A stretch of DNA of 64,000 bases from Dipteris shenzhenensis (Eukaryota; Polypodiophyta; Polypodiopsida; Gleicheniales), in the NCBI GenBank assembly GCA_047967505.1, contig CM106540.1; one strand, 5' to 3'. Both the position numbers and the translations under genes were made by a program. This document shows positions 32,725 through 45,179 of the stretch, in pieces (position 1 is the first letter of the stretch; the number at the start of each line of letters is the position of its first letter). Below the pieces are notes generated by a model. It did no database searches. It was not told the origin of the DNA and saw nothing but the letters and a program-made list of their open reading frames with translations.

Positions 32725-34278
32725 CTACTCATCCGAATCCGAATTGTCCTCGTCTTGTTGGCCTGTTCCTTGGTCCTCGTCAGTTACGTCTTCTCCCTCA
32801 TCCTCGTCACGTGCGTCTGATCCTTGGCCCTGTTGATCACTCGCCTCCGATGATGGGACGCTTGAGCTTTGACCCTAAGAGTGAACCATATAAATCGAAA
32901 CTTAGATTGGAACTTAAATTAAAAAGTGAGATTACAAGTAGGAGTAAACTTATACCATGCGAGTAGCCACCTCAGTCCAATCGACTGTCGCTCCCATTGC
33001 CTCTTGCTCAATAAACCACGGCTTTGTTCCTATCCGAAATGCACATGACGTCTCTGCATTTGTAGGAAGATGACCCATCGCAACTTGCTGTGGATCCAAT
33101 TTACGAGAGTTAGAGTTAGCTAAAGTGCATGTTATATGTAGTAAAACAAATAGAACAATACATTAAATAAGAAGAAGTAGACTTACCACGGTTTCCTCGA
33201 ACGCATACCGTCCGCCTGCACCAAAGTGCTACGACATCCAGCCGTCTCTTCGCAGCCCTCCTCTGACCCTCGAACAATTCAGGATGGTCCCTATTTTGCT
33301 TCTTGAAGTACTTCCAATCAGCTTTGTCTGCCCAGCTGGGTTTAGCCAACCCCTTTGTGATGGAAGTACACAAGGTTGATCTACGATGCTTCAAGACCAA
33401 ACCCATGCGCTCTCGCATATAATCCTCATTAAACTCCACATTTGGCGGGTTAGGGTATCTTTGTTTTCACTCATCGATGACGGCCTGCTTCTTTTGGCCA
33501 TCTTGATACCGCCAATCGGTAGCAATGCCGCTCTTGAAGTGATGACTCATCAATCTCCTCATGGTGGCCATCACTGCTTTGCCCTTTCTATCCTCTATTA
33601 TCTCTCCGATAGCTTTGATTTGATAGGAGAGATCCCCTGATGAGTAAGGAGGACTGACGGTAGCAGAGTCAGAAGGAGTGGAAGCTGCGCAAGCACTTCC
33701 GGAGTGAGGAGTAGCAATGGGAGTAGGAGAGGGAAAGGGACCTAACTGATACTGTGTCTCCGAACCAAGTGGAGACTTGTAGGAACGTGAGTGTGCTGAC
33801 TCGTCTACCTCTCCCGAGTCAGCACAACATGAGCCGCCCTTCTTACTCTTCCTTCCCTTACGAGAGGCATGCGCACCTGATGACCCCACGGTCGAAGGGG
33901 CACGAGGGGACGGCTAGGCAGTACGTCCACCCATCGGTGTAGGGGAGGGAATTGCTGAGGTCCTTTGAGATAGCAGAGAGAAGAATCTCGCTGCCTCCTC
34001 ATCGCTCATCTGCGCTACAAACTCGTCGGGACTCCCGACAAAGCCATGCGTGGCTAGCAAAGGAGTTCCCTGAGGGGTAGTCGTAGTGCTACATGGAAGA
34101 GGAGTCGGACCAGGGGTAGTCGTAGTGCTAGGTCTAAGAGGAGTCGGACCAGGGATAGTCCTCGGGGTAGTCGCCTGAGAGGAATCAAAGTCCTCTAGAG
34201 CATAAAGATCATGAGCTCTTCTCCTGCAAGGCTGTCCGTACTCATCGGATGAGCGACGTGGAGGCGACGTGATCCCAT
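32725..34278 (-). pseudogene. tnpA-like accessory gene of E2
   Basis: Read leftward: ATG at 34,278; a stretch RRRAHDLYALEDFDSSQ rich in Thr/Pro repeats, then LLATHGFVGSPDEFV, then ARFFSLL; a basic/Ser-rich part (33,889 onward: SRKGRKSKKGG), MRRLMSHHFKSGIATDW, and WKYFKKQNRDHPELFEGQRR. Exon ends: donor GTAAGT at 33,186; exon 33,087-32,956 (QVAMGHLPTNAETSCAFRIG, then EVATRM); exon 32,874-32,725, an acidic tail (DEDEGEDVTDEDQG) ending in TAG. E4 has the same gene. A spliced leader with donor CAG|GTAAGT lies at 35,550. I read it as a Ptta/En/Spm-type (Transposase_24-like) DNA-binding partner of the transposase. Lesions: a frame change in the first 60 bp, a TAG near 33,915 and a TGA near 33,466. 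Confidence 0.75.
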
Positions 34279-34327
34279 GTCTAACATAGACACAAACACG
34301 AAAACAAAAAACAAAAAAACAAACACA

Positions 34328-34575
34328 AACATAGGCATAGGCAAAGAGGGAAAAGAGAAGGGGGAGGAGAAGAGGAAGAAGAGGGAAAGGAAAGAGGGAA
34401 AGAAGAGGATTTTAGAGGGAAAAGAGAAGGGGGAAAAGAGAAGGGGGAGGAGAAGAGGAAGAAGAGGGAAAGGAAAGAGGGAAAGAATAGGAGAGAAGAG
34501 GGAAAGGAAGAGGAAGAAGAGAGAAGGGGAAAAGAGAGAAGGGGGAAAGAGAGAATAAGAGAAGGGGGAAAAAAG
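34328..34575 (+). repeat. Purine tract in E2 (tnpA leader intron)
   Basis: About 250 bp almost only A and G on the plus strand (GAAGGGGGAGGAGAAGAGG-type units), pyrimidine-rich on the tnpA sense strand. A second tract of the same kind lies at 35,340-35,445. Both lie between the tnpA ATG (34,278) and its leader donor (35,550). Confidence 0.9.
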
Positions 34576-35330
34576 AGACATATGCTCATGCTTATGCATG
34601 AGCATATGTCTACTCCACTTATGCTCATGCATAAGCATAAGCATGAGCATATGTCTCATTTTCTTATGCTCATGCTTATGCCGCATAAGCTCATGCTCAT
34701 GCTTATACTTATGCTTAAGCTTATGCGGAAATAGAGAATAAGAGTTAGAGGAAATAGAGAAGGAGGAAAGAGAAGCATAAGCATGAGCATAAGTTCATGC
34801 TCATGCATAAGCATAAGCTCATGCTTATGCTTATGCTTGAGCTTATGCGGAAATAGAGAATAAGAGTTAGAGGAAATAGAGAAGGGGGAAAGAGAGAAGC
34901 ATAAGCATGAGCATAAGCTCATGCTCATGCATAAGCATAAGCATGAGCTTATGCTTATGCATAAGCATAAGCATAAGCTCATGCTTATGCTTATGCATGA
35001 GCTTATGCGGAAATAGAGAATAAGAGTTAGAAGAAATAGAGAAGGGGGAAAGAGAGAAGCATAAGCTCATGCTTATGCTTATGCATGAGCTTATGCGGAA
35101 ATAGAGAATAAGAGTTAGAGGAAATAGAGAAGGGGGAAAGAGAGAAGCATAAGCATGAGCATAAGCTCATGCTCATGCATAAGCATAAGCATGAGCTTAT
35201 GCTTATGCATGAGCTTATGCAGAAATAGAGAATAAGAGTTAGAAGAAATAGAGAAGGGGGAAAGAGAGAAGCATAAGCATGAGCTTATGCTTATGCTTAT
35301 GCTTATGCATGAGCTTATGCGGGAATAGAG
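34576..35330. repeat. Hairpin-rich minisatellite inside E2
   Basis: Six copies of a composite unit, 88-158 bp long. Each has a constant part (GCGGAAATAGAGAATAAGAG at about 34,726, 34,848, 35,006, 35,094, 35,219 and 35,319) and a variable part made of the 6-mers AAGCAT, GAGCAT, AAGCTC, ATGCTT. The variable part is largely self-complementary (for example CATAAGCATGAGC against GCTCATGCTTATG), so each unit can fold on itself. Confidence 0.9.
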
Positions 35331-36054
35331 AATAAGAGTTAGAGGAAATAGAGAAAAGGGAAAGAGAGAAGGGGGAAAGAGAGAATAAGAGAAGGGGGAA
35401 AAAAGAGAATAAGAGAAGGGGGAAGAAGGAAAGAGTTTGAGGGGAAGAGAGGGTTCTTACGCCCATCACTGCAGCTAGCCCTTAAGGCACTAGTTGCAGG
35501 CCAATGCAAATAACAAAAATAATAAATGGAAAAAAGAGGAAGCACTTACCTGAAATAGTACGTCCTGCTCGGTGTTGTGGACTGGCCCTACAAAAGAGAG
35601 AAAACAACCCATTTTTTCAAATAAGATGTTAGAGGAAGGAGGAGATTACAAAAGCAACCTCTTAAAAGGAGGAGATTGAGGAGACAAGGAGAAAGAGAAG
35701 GAAGAGAAATACAGTTTCAATCCTTTGAAAACAAGCATGAAAACTAGTTTACAAGTTTAGCAATACAAGGAGAAGCACTCACAAAACTAAAGCTAACAAA
35801 CAAACAACCTACATTGTTGAAACAAACTCACCTCTTGAAGAACTTCCTTACAAGAAACCAAAGAGGAAAAAGAATAGAGAGGGAGTACAAGAGCTAGAAG
35901 AAGGGTGAGGAGTGGAAAATAGAGTGGGAGGTTGCTTGAAATAGGTGGGAGGTCGTCGAAAATAGGTGGGAGGAGATATTGGCTTGCTTACTTGAGAGAT
36001 TAGAGAATAGGATGAAGAAAACGCCGTGCGATTAGAGTTTTGGGTTTTAACCCA
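35331..36054. other. E2 tnpA leader region
   Basis: Holds the second purine tract, then a part conserved with E4 (CCCATCACTGCAGCTAG, about 35,462; AGGAAGCACTTACCTG, about 35,537). The latter is a GTAAGT donor on the minus strand at 35,549. The rest, up to the palindrome cluster, is presumably tnpA leader and promoter. Confidence 0.55.
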
Positions 36055-36172
36055 CAGCATCGCTATATAGCGACGCTTATCCGTTGCTATATAGCGACGT
36101 TTTTTAATTAAAAACGTCGCTATATAGCGATGGAACAGAGCAAAAATGTCGCTATATAGCGATGCTTACTGC
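36055..36172. promoter_or_regulatory. Central palindrome cluster, shared promoter of E2 genes
   Basis: Four copies of the element's GTCGCTATATAGCGAC-type motif (at about 36,059, 36,083, 36,116 and 36,149). The middle two are arranged head to head around TTTTTTAATTAAAAA, giving an inverted repeat of about 49 bp (36,083-36,131). It lies about 100 bp upstream of the tnp2 ATG (36,269) and upstream of the tnpA leader on the other strand, so it sits in the shared promoter. Confidence 0.8.
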
Positions 36173-36268
36173 CACTTTTTGTTGTAACATGAAAAAAAGC
36201 TCATAGATGCTATTTTATAACTATTAATATCTCTTCTTGATGCTTATGTTGTGATTTTATAAGTGTAG

Positions 36269-39200
36269 ATGGAAGGGACGAGTGGAAGCTCATCCGATGA
36301 TGCGCCAACGTCCGGGAGCACGAAGTGGCTTACGGAGAGGTTATACTGTCATTGCACTCATTGCAAGCGAGAAGTACGACATCAACATCGTATTATCATG
36401 CGCCACTTGCGAATGTATGGGGAGGAGCTGGAACTAGTACCCACCGTTGGTGTTGCACGTGTTGATGGACCATCGGTAAGTCAAAGCTATTTAAGTTCTA
36501 AATCTTATTGTATACCAGGAAATAGAAGATCTTATATTTACACGAAATCTCAAAATAGGATGAGGAGGGTGATGAGGGTATGCATATACCTTCTCACTTT
36601 CAACAAGACTATAGTCTCCCAGATGATGACGAGGGTATGATCGACATGATGGATTCCATTTTTAGGGGCACTACATCCCACGTACACTTGATGTCAGAGT
36701 CTGAGGTCAAAATGCGAGAGTTGCAATCAACACAATTGTACGAGGGTGCTAGGATGTCTAAACTACGTGCTTGTCTCTCAATCTTGAATCTACAAGTAAA
36801 GTATGGGTGGTCGGATACAAGTGTCTCGGCCTTAATGAGGTTAGCTCTTGCATTAATTTCACTCATTATTTGGATATTGTTTGTTTTGAGAATCATCATT
36901 TGGATAGTGTCTTTGTCACAGGTTGCTCCAGAAGATGTTGCCTACACCAAATACCATGCCCGCATCAAGAGATGAAGTGAAAAAGATGCTAACAATGGTG
37001 GGTATGGATTATGATACCATCCATGCTTGCCGTAATGATTGTATTCTCTTTCGTCGTGAGCATGGAGATTTGGCTAGTTGTCCAAAGTGTGGGGAACAAC
37101 GATATAGAGATGACTTGCAGGGTGAGCGGATACCGGTAAAGGTCTTGAGACACTTTCGCATCATTGCAAGAATACAACACATGTTCCGATGCAAATCCAT
37201 AGCGGAGTTGATGACATGGTATGCATCTCATCGGTCCACTGATGACACATCGAGGATTCCCACAGATTGTGTAGCTTGGAAGCACATAGATAATCAGTGG
37301 CCGGACTTTGCGAGGGAGCCACGCAACTTACATCTTGGGCTAGCCATGGATGGCATGAATCCTTTTGGGTTACGCTCGACATCTTGGTCAACATGGCCCA
37401 TAGTCGTGGTGAATTACAATATCCCACCATGGCTAACAATAAAAAAGGGACACCTCATGCTTGCACTACTTGTGCCAGGAAAGTACAAGGCAAAAAACAT
37501 GGACGTGTACATGGCACCTTTGATAGAGGAGTTACAGATATTATGGAGAGGAGTTCAGGTCTTTGATATTTCTAGAGCTCCTAGACATACCAATGATATT
37601 TTGGTCAGGGGTATCTTGATGTGGACCATGCATGACTACCCAGGATATGGAGAGTGCGCAGGTACGTGGTTGTGTCTTTACATGTACAATGAGGGATTAT
37701 GCTTTTTTGACTCTCTTTCGCATGCATGTCTTGTACTAACACATTCATGCACGCGTGTAGGACTTGTTACAAGTGGATACCATGCTTGTCCTGTTTGTGG
37801 ACCGGCTCTGAAATCGCTTGCACGCTACTCCAAACATATGAGGAAAAATGTTTATGAAGGTCATGCTCGATACCTTTCGCTCGACCATCTCGCACGTGGA
37901 GGTCAGCTTGATCCACCACCATCATATTTGAAGGCAAGTGACTGGATTCAAGCTTGGAGGGCAAATGGAGAGGAACCTCCTCTTGGTATGAAGAGGCTAT
38001 CGATCTTTCACGAGCTTCCTTATTAAGGTCAGTTACAAATCAATCATCTCTTGGATCCCATGCATATCTTCAAGAATGTGGGGGCTACTATTTGGGCACA
38101 CTTGGTTGGTTCCAAGGACTCGAGAGGAGTGCGAGAAGACTTGCGTATTATGAATAGGATGTCTCGTTTGTGGCCCCAAGTGCATGCTTCAGGAAAAGTT
38201 GTCCTCTCGAAAGCAACATAGATCCTCTCTACGAGGGAGGAGGCAGTGGTCACGGCAGACATTGCCTCTTTTCAAACACCGATATGGTACATGCGTTGCT
38301 TGAAAGGAGCATTTTCAAAGGACAATAAGCTTAGTGGGCTCAAGTCCCATGATTGGCACAAGGTCTTTCAGGTATTCTAAGTAGAATTAGTGTACTGATA
38401 ATCATGATGCGTTAGCGTAATTATTATTATGTTATATTGTTGACATGACTTCATTGTTGCTTTGATAGTTCATCCTCCTAATTACAATAAAAGGGTGCTT
38501 ACAAAAAGGTGTTAGAAATGCTATATTCAAGATTTGTGGTATTGTGAGGTATGCTTACTATCAAATCGCATTATGTATTTTGTTCAATTTAAGCTGATTA
38601 ATCTGTAGACGGATTATAAAAATATCTTACATGGACATGTGAAATAGGTGGATATCTCAAAAAGAGATCTCTATATCGAGCATCGAGAAGGCTAGGGTGG
38701 AATCTATCAAAGCCGTATGCTTCTTAAGAAGCACTTTCCCTCGAGCATTATGACAACTCAAGTCCACTTGCTTGTGCACATAGTTGATGAGGTGGCTATA
38801 GCAGGTACCGTTCATAGTCGATGGATGTTTTTTCTCGAGCGGTTTATGAAAACTTTAAAGGGATTTGTAAGACAAAGAGCAAGACCGGAAGCAAGCATGG
38901 CAGAGGGATGGCTTGTGCAAGAGTCATCAGTATATATCAGAGAGTTTCTTGCATCCACGGATCCCGATATGCTGCAAGCTTGGCACAACAAGGATGATGA
39001 TCGCATTGTTGGCAAGGTTCCCCAAGGAAAAGGGATTGAAAGAAAGATGAGTGAAGAGCAAATGGAGAAATTCAATAAGTTTTGTATCCTCAATAGCCCT
39101 GCGGTGCAGAAGTGGATTGAGAGATATGAAGTGGCCAAAGCAGAAAGAATAAATGCAAGGACGAGATTCAGACTAATGTACAGGCGATCACAACCATATC

Positions 39201-40331
39201 CACAGGATCTGGCTCTTCTCCCTACTCACATGCCACTTGATTGGCTACAACTGGCTCTACGTAAAGTTGAATGTGATGGAGAGACAATAAACGAGCACGA
39301 GCGAGAGTTATCATCTGGATGTATGGTGCATGTAAGTTTCTTACCTCTTGACGTAATTAAGTAATTATTTGTGGCAATATATGCTATAAAATAGATGCAT
39401 CTTCATTGTTTTAATGATGCTCTTTTACAGTACAAAAAGTACAGTGCATTATGGTCATATGGACGACATTTTTGCGTGGAATGCATTGATTCAAAGAGAG
39501 TCACGTATGAATGTGGAGTCATGGCTAACTTCACACAAGATAGCTGAGCAAGTGCTTCGGATACCAATCTTCTCTCCTCATACTTGGATTATTGTGGAAC
39601 CATATGTGACATCTATGAAATTGCTTTCACAGATTTACTATTTTCATTCTTGATGTAAAATGGTTTAGAACTACTTACAACAGTCCCCATGCGACAATGA
39701 GAAAAGATAGTAGCAGTCTCTTTGCAATAGACTCCACGAAACATTGGATCGATGAAAGTGATACTTTTGTTCTTCCCGAGCACTGTGAGCAGGTGCATAC
39801 TAATGATTTAATTAGTCGAAGCTTTGGTTTTTAAAGTCCATTGATACATGTGCTTGAGCATAATTTCATATATATAATTGACGACATTTGGCACCCATCT
39901 TCAATATAGGTGGTTTTTCATCCGGATCATTCTGATCCAAGATGGTGGTACGTGATCCAAGTTGCACCACGAAGTAAGCAAATTTTTAAGATCGAGATGT
40001 GGATATGGAGATGCCACTACCAATGCCGGATCCAATTGACGAATCTAGCGAAGAAGATGTAGATCACCATATGAGCCAAGAGGAAGATGCGCATAATGAC
40101 ATCACATGGGAGGAAGATGGAGATCACGATATTGAGGAAGAAGACAACAATCATCAAGAATCACCACACTTTATTGAAGAAGATGATCAAATACTTTTAG
40201 GTGAACGTACGATGCTAGAGTACGATGATGATATAGGAGATCAACTCGGTATAGAGGTTAAGAAAGACTTGCAGTTTGGCGCCTTAGACTTGGCTCAAGA
40301 TGAAACAGTTGATGTAAATGCTCTTAATTGA
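36269..40331 (+). pseudogene. tnp2-type CACTA transposase of E2
   Basis: Exons that fit by splice signals and phase: 36,269-36,475 (Cys/His-rich start, LYCHCTHCKREVRHQHR), 36,559-36,839 (acidic, then VKYGWSDTSVSALM), 36,922-37,661 (TNP2 core: CRNDCILFR, CPKCGEQRYR, LGLAMDGMNPFG, MWTMHDYPGYGEC), 37,761-38,374 (CPVCGPALKS, LDPMHIFKNVGA), a short one from 38,469, then 38,650-39,331 (DUF4218-like: HIVDEVAIAGTVHSRWMFF, FMKTLKGFVRQRARP), 39,430-39,793 (DUF4216-like: YCGTICDIYE) and the acidic C-terminus to 40,331. TNP2 proteins cut CACTA ends with a DDE-type nuclease; the DG, HDYP and LDPMH blocks are the likely acidic positions. Lesions: TAA at 38,024 and TAG at 38,219 (E5 has TGG at both) and a 1-bp deletion at about 38,724 relative to E5. 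Confidence 0.92.
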
Positions 40332-40504
40332 TTTTTCTCATCTCAAACTTGGACATGAATATATGAGCTTCAAAGGCTTGATGTACATGCTCTCATTTTT
40401 TTATTCTCTATGAGCTCAAACATGTATGAAAATTTAAAAAAATTTGTCATTGGAAAAAACTAACTTTTAAGGCCTATATAAAAAAAAAAAACCTCTCTGG
40501 AAAA

Positions 40505-40600
40505 ACGTCGCTATAAAATTGTATATCAGTGTCGCTATATAGCGACACTTAAAAGTTGCTATATAGCGACATTTAGCAAGAGTCGCTATATAGTGATGCT
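40505..40600. repeat. Right subterminal palindrome cluster of E2
   Basis: Four copies of the element's motif, one perfect (GTCGCTATATAGCGAC at 40,531-40,546), matching the left and central clusters. Confidence 0.85.
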
Positions 40601-40693
40601 TTAGGAAACCCGCTTTTCATACCGATGATTAACGCTAAGCGGGCGCTAAACGTCGGTACATAAATGTCGCAATAGGATCCGTGTGTAGTAGCG

Positions 40694-40763
40694 TATGTTA
40701 TGCTTATGCATTTGTATTGATCTGATGTTTAGTGATTGTATGTTGAAGTTGTCTCTGTGTAAT
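40694..40763. other. 70-bp host spacer between E2 and E3
   Basis: The only sequence between the two complete insertions. It starts with the right TAT duplication of E2 and ends with the left AAT duplication of E3. It is original target DNA downstream of the kinase gene. Confidence 0.8.
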
Positions 40764-40782
40764 CACAACAAGACAAAGCAAC

Positions 40783-40915
40783 TATAGACGTGCAAAATAG
40801 CGGGCATGTCTATAAGCACTGCTAGAATAGTGAAAATACGAGCGTGTCTAATAGCGCATCTATTTGCGCATCTGCACTGTGATTTAGACACAGATTTAAA
40901 CACAAAACAGAGAAT
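40783..40915. repeat. Left subterminal repeat cluster of E3
   Basis: Words of the type CTATAGACGTGC, GCATGTCTATAAGC, GTGTCTAATAGCGCATCTAT in both orientations, related to those at 48,130-48,285 and at 45,180-45,350. Confidence 0.75.
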
Positions 40916-41107
40916 ACAAAAAGTGGGATTTCAGTGGAGGTTGATAAATGTACATCACTGCTTTCCAAACATTGCCCATGATTACCAAAGCACATAATTT
41001 TAATAAAAATATCAATGCTTTTTGGCAAACCCACATATACAAAAATTAAGTAAGGTGAGGAGAATGAAACAATATGTAAAATAGTTTTGCCCAATATCAA
41101 TGATGGG

Positions 41108-44100
41108 CTACAATTCAATTTCATCCTCAATGAGATCAACCCTTGCCAAACTATCTACTTCAAAATCCAAACTAGTGTTGAGATCTAGAAATACATTCAG
41201 CCCACTACTACTTGTGCTACTCATGTGCTCATCGAAATCAGCATCATCAATGGGAGGCTCGTCCTCACGTGTAATGGCCTCAATACCTATATCTCCTATC
41301 TCATGATCATCCTTCTCTCTCATATCACGGTCATCATCACCTCCATGGCCATGATCATCCTCCATACGCTCCATATTAGTAAATGTACTATACATCACTT
41401 TGGAACGTGGCGTAATAGGTATGACATGCCACCACCTATTATTATCCGCCATTGGTTGATAGACAACCTAATTCAATTACAAATACAATCATGTTATTTT
41501 CCTTGCATCGAAGGTATCAAATATTTAAAAGTGAGTATTTTTATATGTGTGTACAATATCTGTTCACATTGTTGCGGTAGTACTAGTGTGTCCTTCTTAC
41601 TTTGTCAAAACTTTATGGAGTCAATAGTTACAAAGCCACTTGCATGGCGTTTGATTGTTGCATTAGGGCCTCTTTCCACCATGTCCTTAAACCACTTTAT
41701 ATCCAAAACATACACAAAGAAGTGTCAAAAGTCAAGCTTAATAATATCTTGGATTATGTCACAATATTAATCATCCATGGCTCCATTGGCTCCCTTAAAG
41801 CTAGCAATGATGCAGCAATCCTGTGTGTTTCTCTTATCATCAATCCGTTGTGTTCGAAAATGCTTGCCATCACACCATATAGCATTGAACATAGTGCACT
41901 ACACCAAGATAAAATCAATTAAATAAGCAATCTAAATTGTTGAAAGCTCCTAACTTATGCATAACATTCTATATATATCGACCTTGCTCATGCATCCCCT
42001 AGCATACTCCCATTTTTCCATTGTGATATGCATCCCCTCATCTCTCTCTGCTCTCTCCATTTCGTCAAATAGCCAATCCACATGAATATCCTTTGGAAGT
42101 GCTGAGGGTATGGACACCAGATCCGTGGTGTGTATGAAAGAGGGCCTTTTCTCCTTGTCTTCTTGCCTTTGCATCCTCATATCTTGTCACCCATCTTTTC
42201 ATCACATCACTATTAAGCATGCAATAAATGTTGATATTATTAAGCAACTCCGTGTGTATTACTTTGCTCCATCCTTTCCCTTGAGGCATAATAGAGGTCA
42301 TCCTAAGGTCTTCATCATCTCTCCATAGTCATGGGAGAGAGCTATCCACATCAACAAGAAACTCAAAAATATATACAAGTGACTCTTGTACCAACCAACC
42401 CTCGGCCATGCTACCTTTGGGTCTTGCATTTTGTCTCACGAAACCCTTCAAGGTCTTCATGAAGTGCTCGAGGAAGAACAAACATTGTGCATGTACAGTA
42501 CCGCATATAGCAATCTCATCCACCAAATGCACTATGAGATGTAGTTGGCTTGTGAGAATAGAACATGGAAATGTCTCCTCCACTAAACAAACCACCTCCA
42601 TTGACATAACTCGAGCATTCTCAAGCATGGTGGGATGTATTTCCTTTGAGCTCACATACCTAGAAAGAAAAAAGTATGCCATATTAGCAATATGAACACC
42701 ATTGATATGCTTCAAATTTTGTATCCTGTAAAGTACCTCACAAGCTCGCCCATCTTATAAATACAATTCTTCATGTCCTTCGATGCACTACGAGAAATAC
42801 TAGTAGGTAGTATGAACTGAACACATGAGGAATGGTTGATTAGTTGCTTCTAATTCACTCACAAATTTGGAAGGAAAAAGATATTATCAACATAAAATAC
42901 TTACTTGAAGCATCTTATGCCAATCATGAGATTTCAAGCCATATAATCACTCTACACCTCTTTTCTTGCTCTTTGTGAAGGCCCCCTTCAAACACCTCAT
43001 GCATCTAGTGGGAGTACGAATTGTAGTGATAGCTCGCTTCACCATCACTATCTCTAGCTTTGATAACCTCCACAATGCATGAGGTAAAGGACATGCCCAT
43101 TTGGCCTCTCTTGTGGCCAAGCTTCACGTATCCTCGCTATGGTGCATAGATCCTCCTTATGCCTGCAGAATCTCGTGTCCCATTCAAATGTTCCCAAATG
43201 GTAGATGCTATATTCTTGAAGATATGCATGGGATCAAGCAGGTGATTGATCTTGAGGTGGAACCAATATGGTAAATGATAAAAGATGGAGTATCTAAACA
43301 AAAGCTGGTGTTAGCATGCAATCTTTATTTCCATTCAATATAGCACATAATAGTTACAAACCCTTATCGGCTCATGCCAAGTGGTGGAGGAGTTGTGAAA
43401 CCATCCCAAGTTCTCATCCAATCTCCTATAGTGAGTGACTATGGAGGGACTTCATTCCAAGGGCCGACATATCTAGGATGATCAGGTGGAAGAAATCGAT
43501 GGTGATTCTCATAGATGACCTTATTCAATGCATTTTTCCATGAGCCAACTAGCGAATGACCACAAACAAGACATGCATGGTAACTCGATGTAGTGAAACC
43601 TAAATAATAGACACAATTAAGAGTTCAAGGTGGGTTCAGGGTGCCACATCGATTGCCTTCTCATAATTAAAGGTTCAATGCTTACCTAAACACTCGCCAT
43701 AGCCTGGGAAGTCATGCATCATCCACATCAAGACTGCTTTGCAGTTGAAGTCTCGTGACGAGGAAGGTCTACTCACATCATGCAGCTCGATACCTCTCTA
43801 AAGTATCTTTAGCTCATCAATCAAAGGCTTCAAATAAACATTAGGATTTTTTAATTTATGTTTCCCTGGAATTAGAAGGGATAACATAACATGTCCTTTC
43901 TTAATCGCCATAGAGGGTGGAAGATTATAATTCACCAATATCACTAGCCATACACTATAAGAGGTGCTTTTGAGACCAAATGGGTTCACACCATCCATAC
44001 CCAATCCAAGTCTCAAGTTCCTAGGTTCTTCCTTAAAGCTTGGCCATGTGTCTTCAATATGTTTCCACGCAAGAGTGTCTACAGGAGTTCTCCACTTGCC

Positions 44101-45144
44101 ATCGGTTGATCGATGGGAGGAATGTCATGACATGAGATCTGCAATGGATTTGCACTTGAACATATGTTGGATGCGAGGGATTATGAAAAAATTTCACGGA
44201 ACCTTACGAGGCACATCCAAAGTTTTGAGATCTGCTTTATATCTTGCCTCAAATCCACAAGTAGGACACTCTCTTGCATCCTTATGTGGTCCACGAAATA
44301 GAATGCAATCATTGATGCATGCATGGATGCGCTTGTAATCTAATCCTCCAAGAGAGGTCACGTGTTGCCTTGCCATATCTCTTGAGGTCGGTAATTTATT
44401 CTCCCTTGGAAGCATTTTACACAATAGCTTGCACATGAAGACCACAAATGAGAAAAAGCATTCGAGTAATTAACCCACTAGCATAATTCACCATGTTTGC
44501 AAAATAGACTTTAAAGCTTACTTGAGTAATGCATTCAAACTTGCATTCCTCCATCCATAGATGGTCTACAAGTTTAATAACTCAAGGGAGGCACGTAGAA
44601 CAGAGAATGTGCACCCCTCAAACAGTGGAGTTGATGCTGTAGTAAAAAGATCGTCATGCTCCATGCTATCATCCCTACCTAAGGATTGATGGACATATAA
44701 ATCCTACACCATATCATTAAACACCTCCTCCTCCATGGCCTCATGAGGTAATGGTGGAGGGCTACTATCACCATCACTCCATGCATCTGTAACGGTCCCT
44801 CCTGAAGATCCCACCTCATATTGCTGATGCTTCGCCTCCTCATGATGAGCATAGGGCAACATATGCGGGTGTGGCACTACATCCTATAAAGGATCATGTA
44901 TATCAAACACATGAACACCCATAGGTATCTCAACCAACCTTAACTCTTTAACACTTACCATGTTTACGGTTGCATCCCATTCTCCATACTTTGAGACGTG
45001 ATTGAGTGTAATTTTGCATGCACGATACATGTTTCCTTGACATCGATCACACATACATTTGATTTTTTGCTCCAGATGCATTTCATGATGGTGGATATAG
45101 AGGGATTCATCCTCACTGGAGTTACTTGTTAAAGATGAAGACAT
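41108..45144 (-). pseudogene. tnp2-type CACTA transposase of E3
   Basis: Read leftward: ATG at 45,144 (MSSSLTSNSSEDES, CMCDRCQGNMYRACK); an acidic stretch; CINDCILFRG and CPTCGFEARYK (44,445-44,194); TNP2 core remains (44,016-43,798: LGLGMDGVNPFGLK); a part with CLVCGHSLV and PPDHPRYVGPWNE around 43,575-43,440; DUF4218-like (42,715-42,329: LHLIVHLVDEIAICGTVH, FMKTLKGFVRQNARPKG; then 42,301-41,950); DUF4216-like (about 41,770-41,570: IKWFKDMVERGPNATIKRH); and an acidic end (41,452-41,108: RWWHVIPITPRSK, then DDRD/EDDH-rich). Many frame changes and stops. It is the best guide for family B because E1 lacks 1.18 kb of it. Confidence 0.88.
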
Positions 45145-45179
45145 CCTACAAATAAACAACACATTCTTGCATGAGTTGT

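Larger units (their letters stand above)
32246..40693. mobile_element. Complete CACTA element E2 (family A), 8.4 kb, TSD TAT
   Basis: Left end CACTACAAGGCATAGGC at 32,246. Right end, read on the other strand from 40,693, CGCTACTACACACGGATCC, where E5 has the canonical CACTACTACACATGGATCC. TAT occurs directly outside both ends (32,243-32,245 and 40,694-40,696), the 3-bp duplication expected for CACTA transposons. Inside: a tnpA-like gene on the minus strand, a tnp2 transposase on the plus strand, a hairpin-rich minisatellite and purine tracts between them, and a 16-bp palindrome near both ends and in the middle. Both genes carry lesions, so the copy is not autonomous now. Confidence 0.93.

Noticed and set aside
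34560-35330. CRISPR-like array (constant and variable units)
   Set aside because: Units vary in length, the variable part is low-complexity 6-mers, and the DNA is eukaryotic nuclear.
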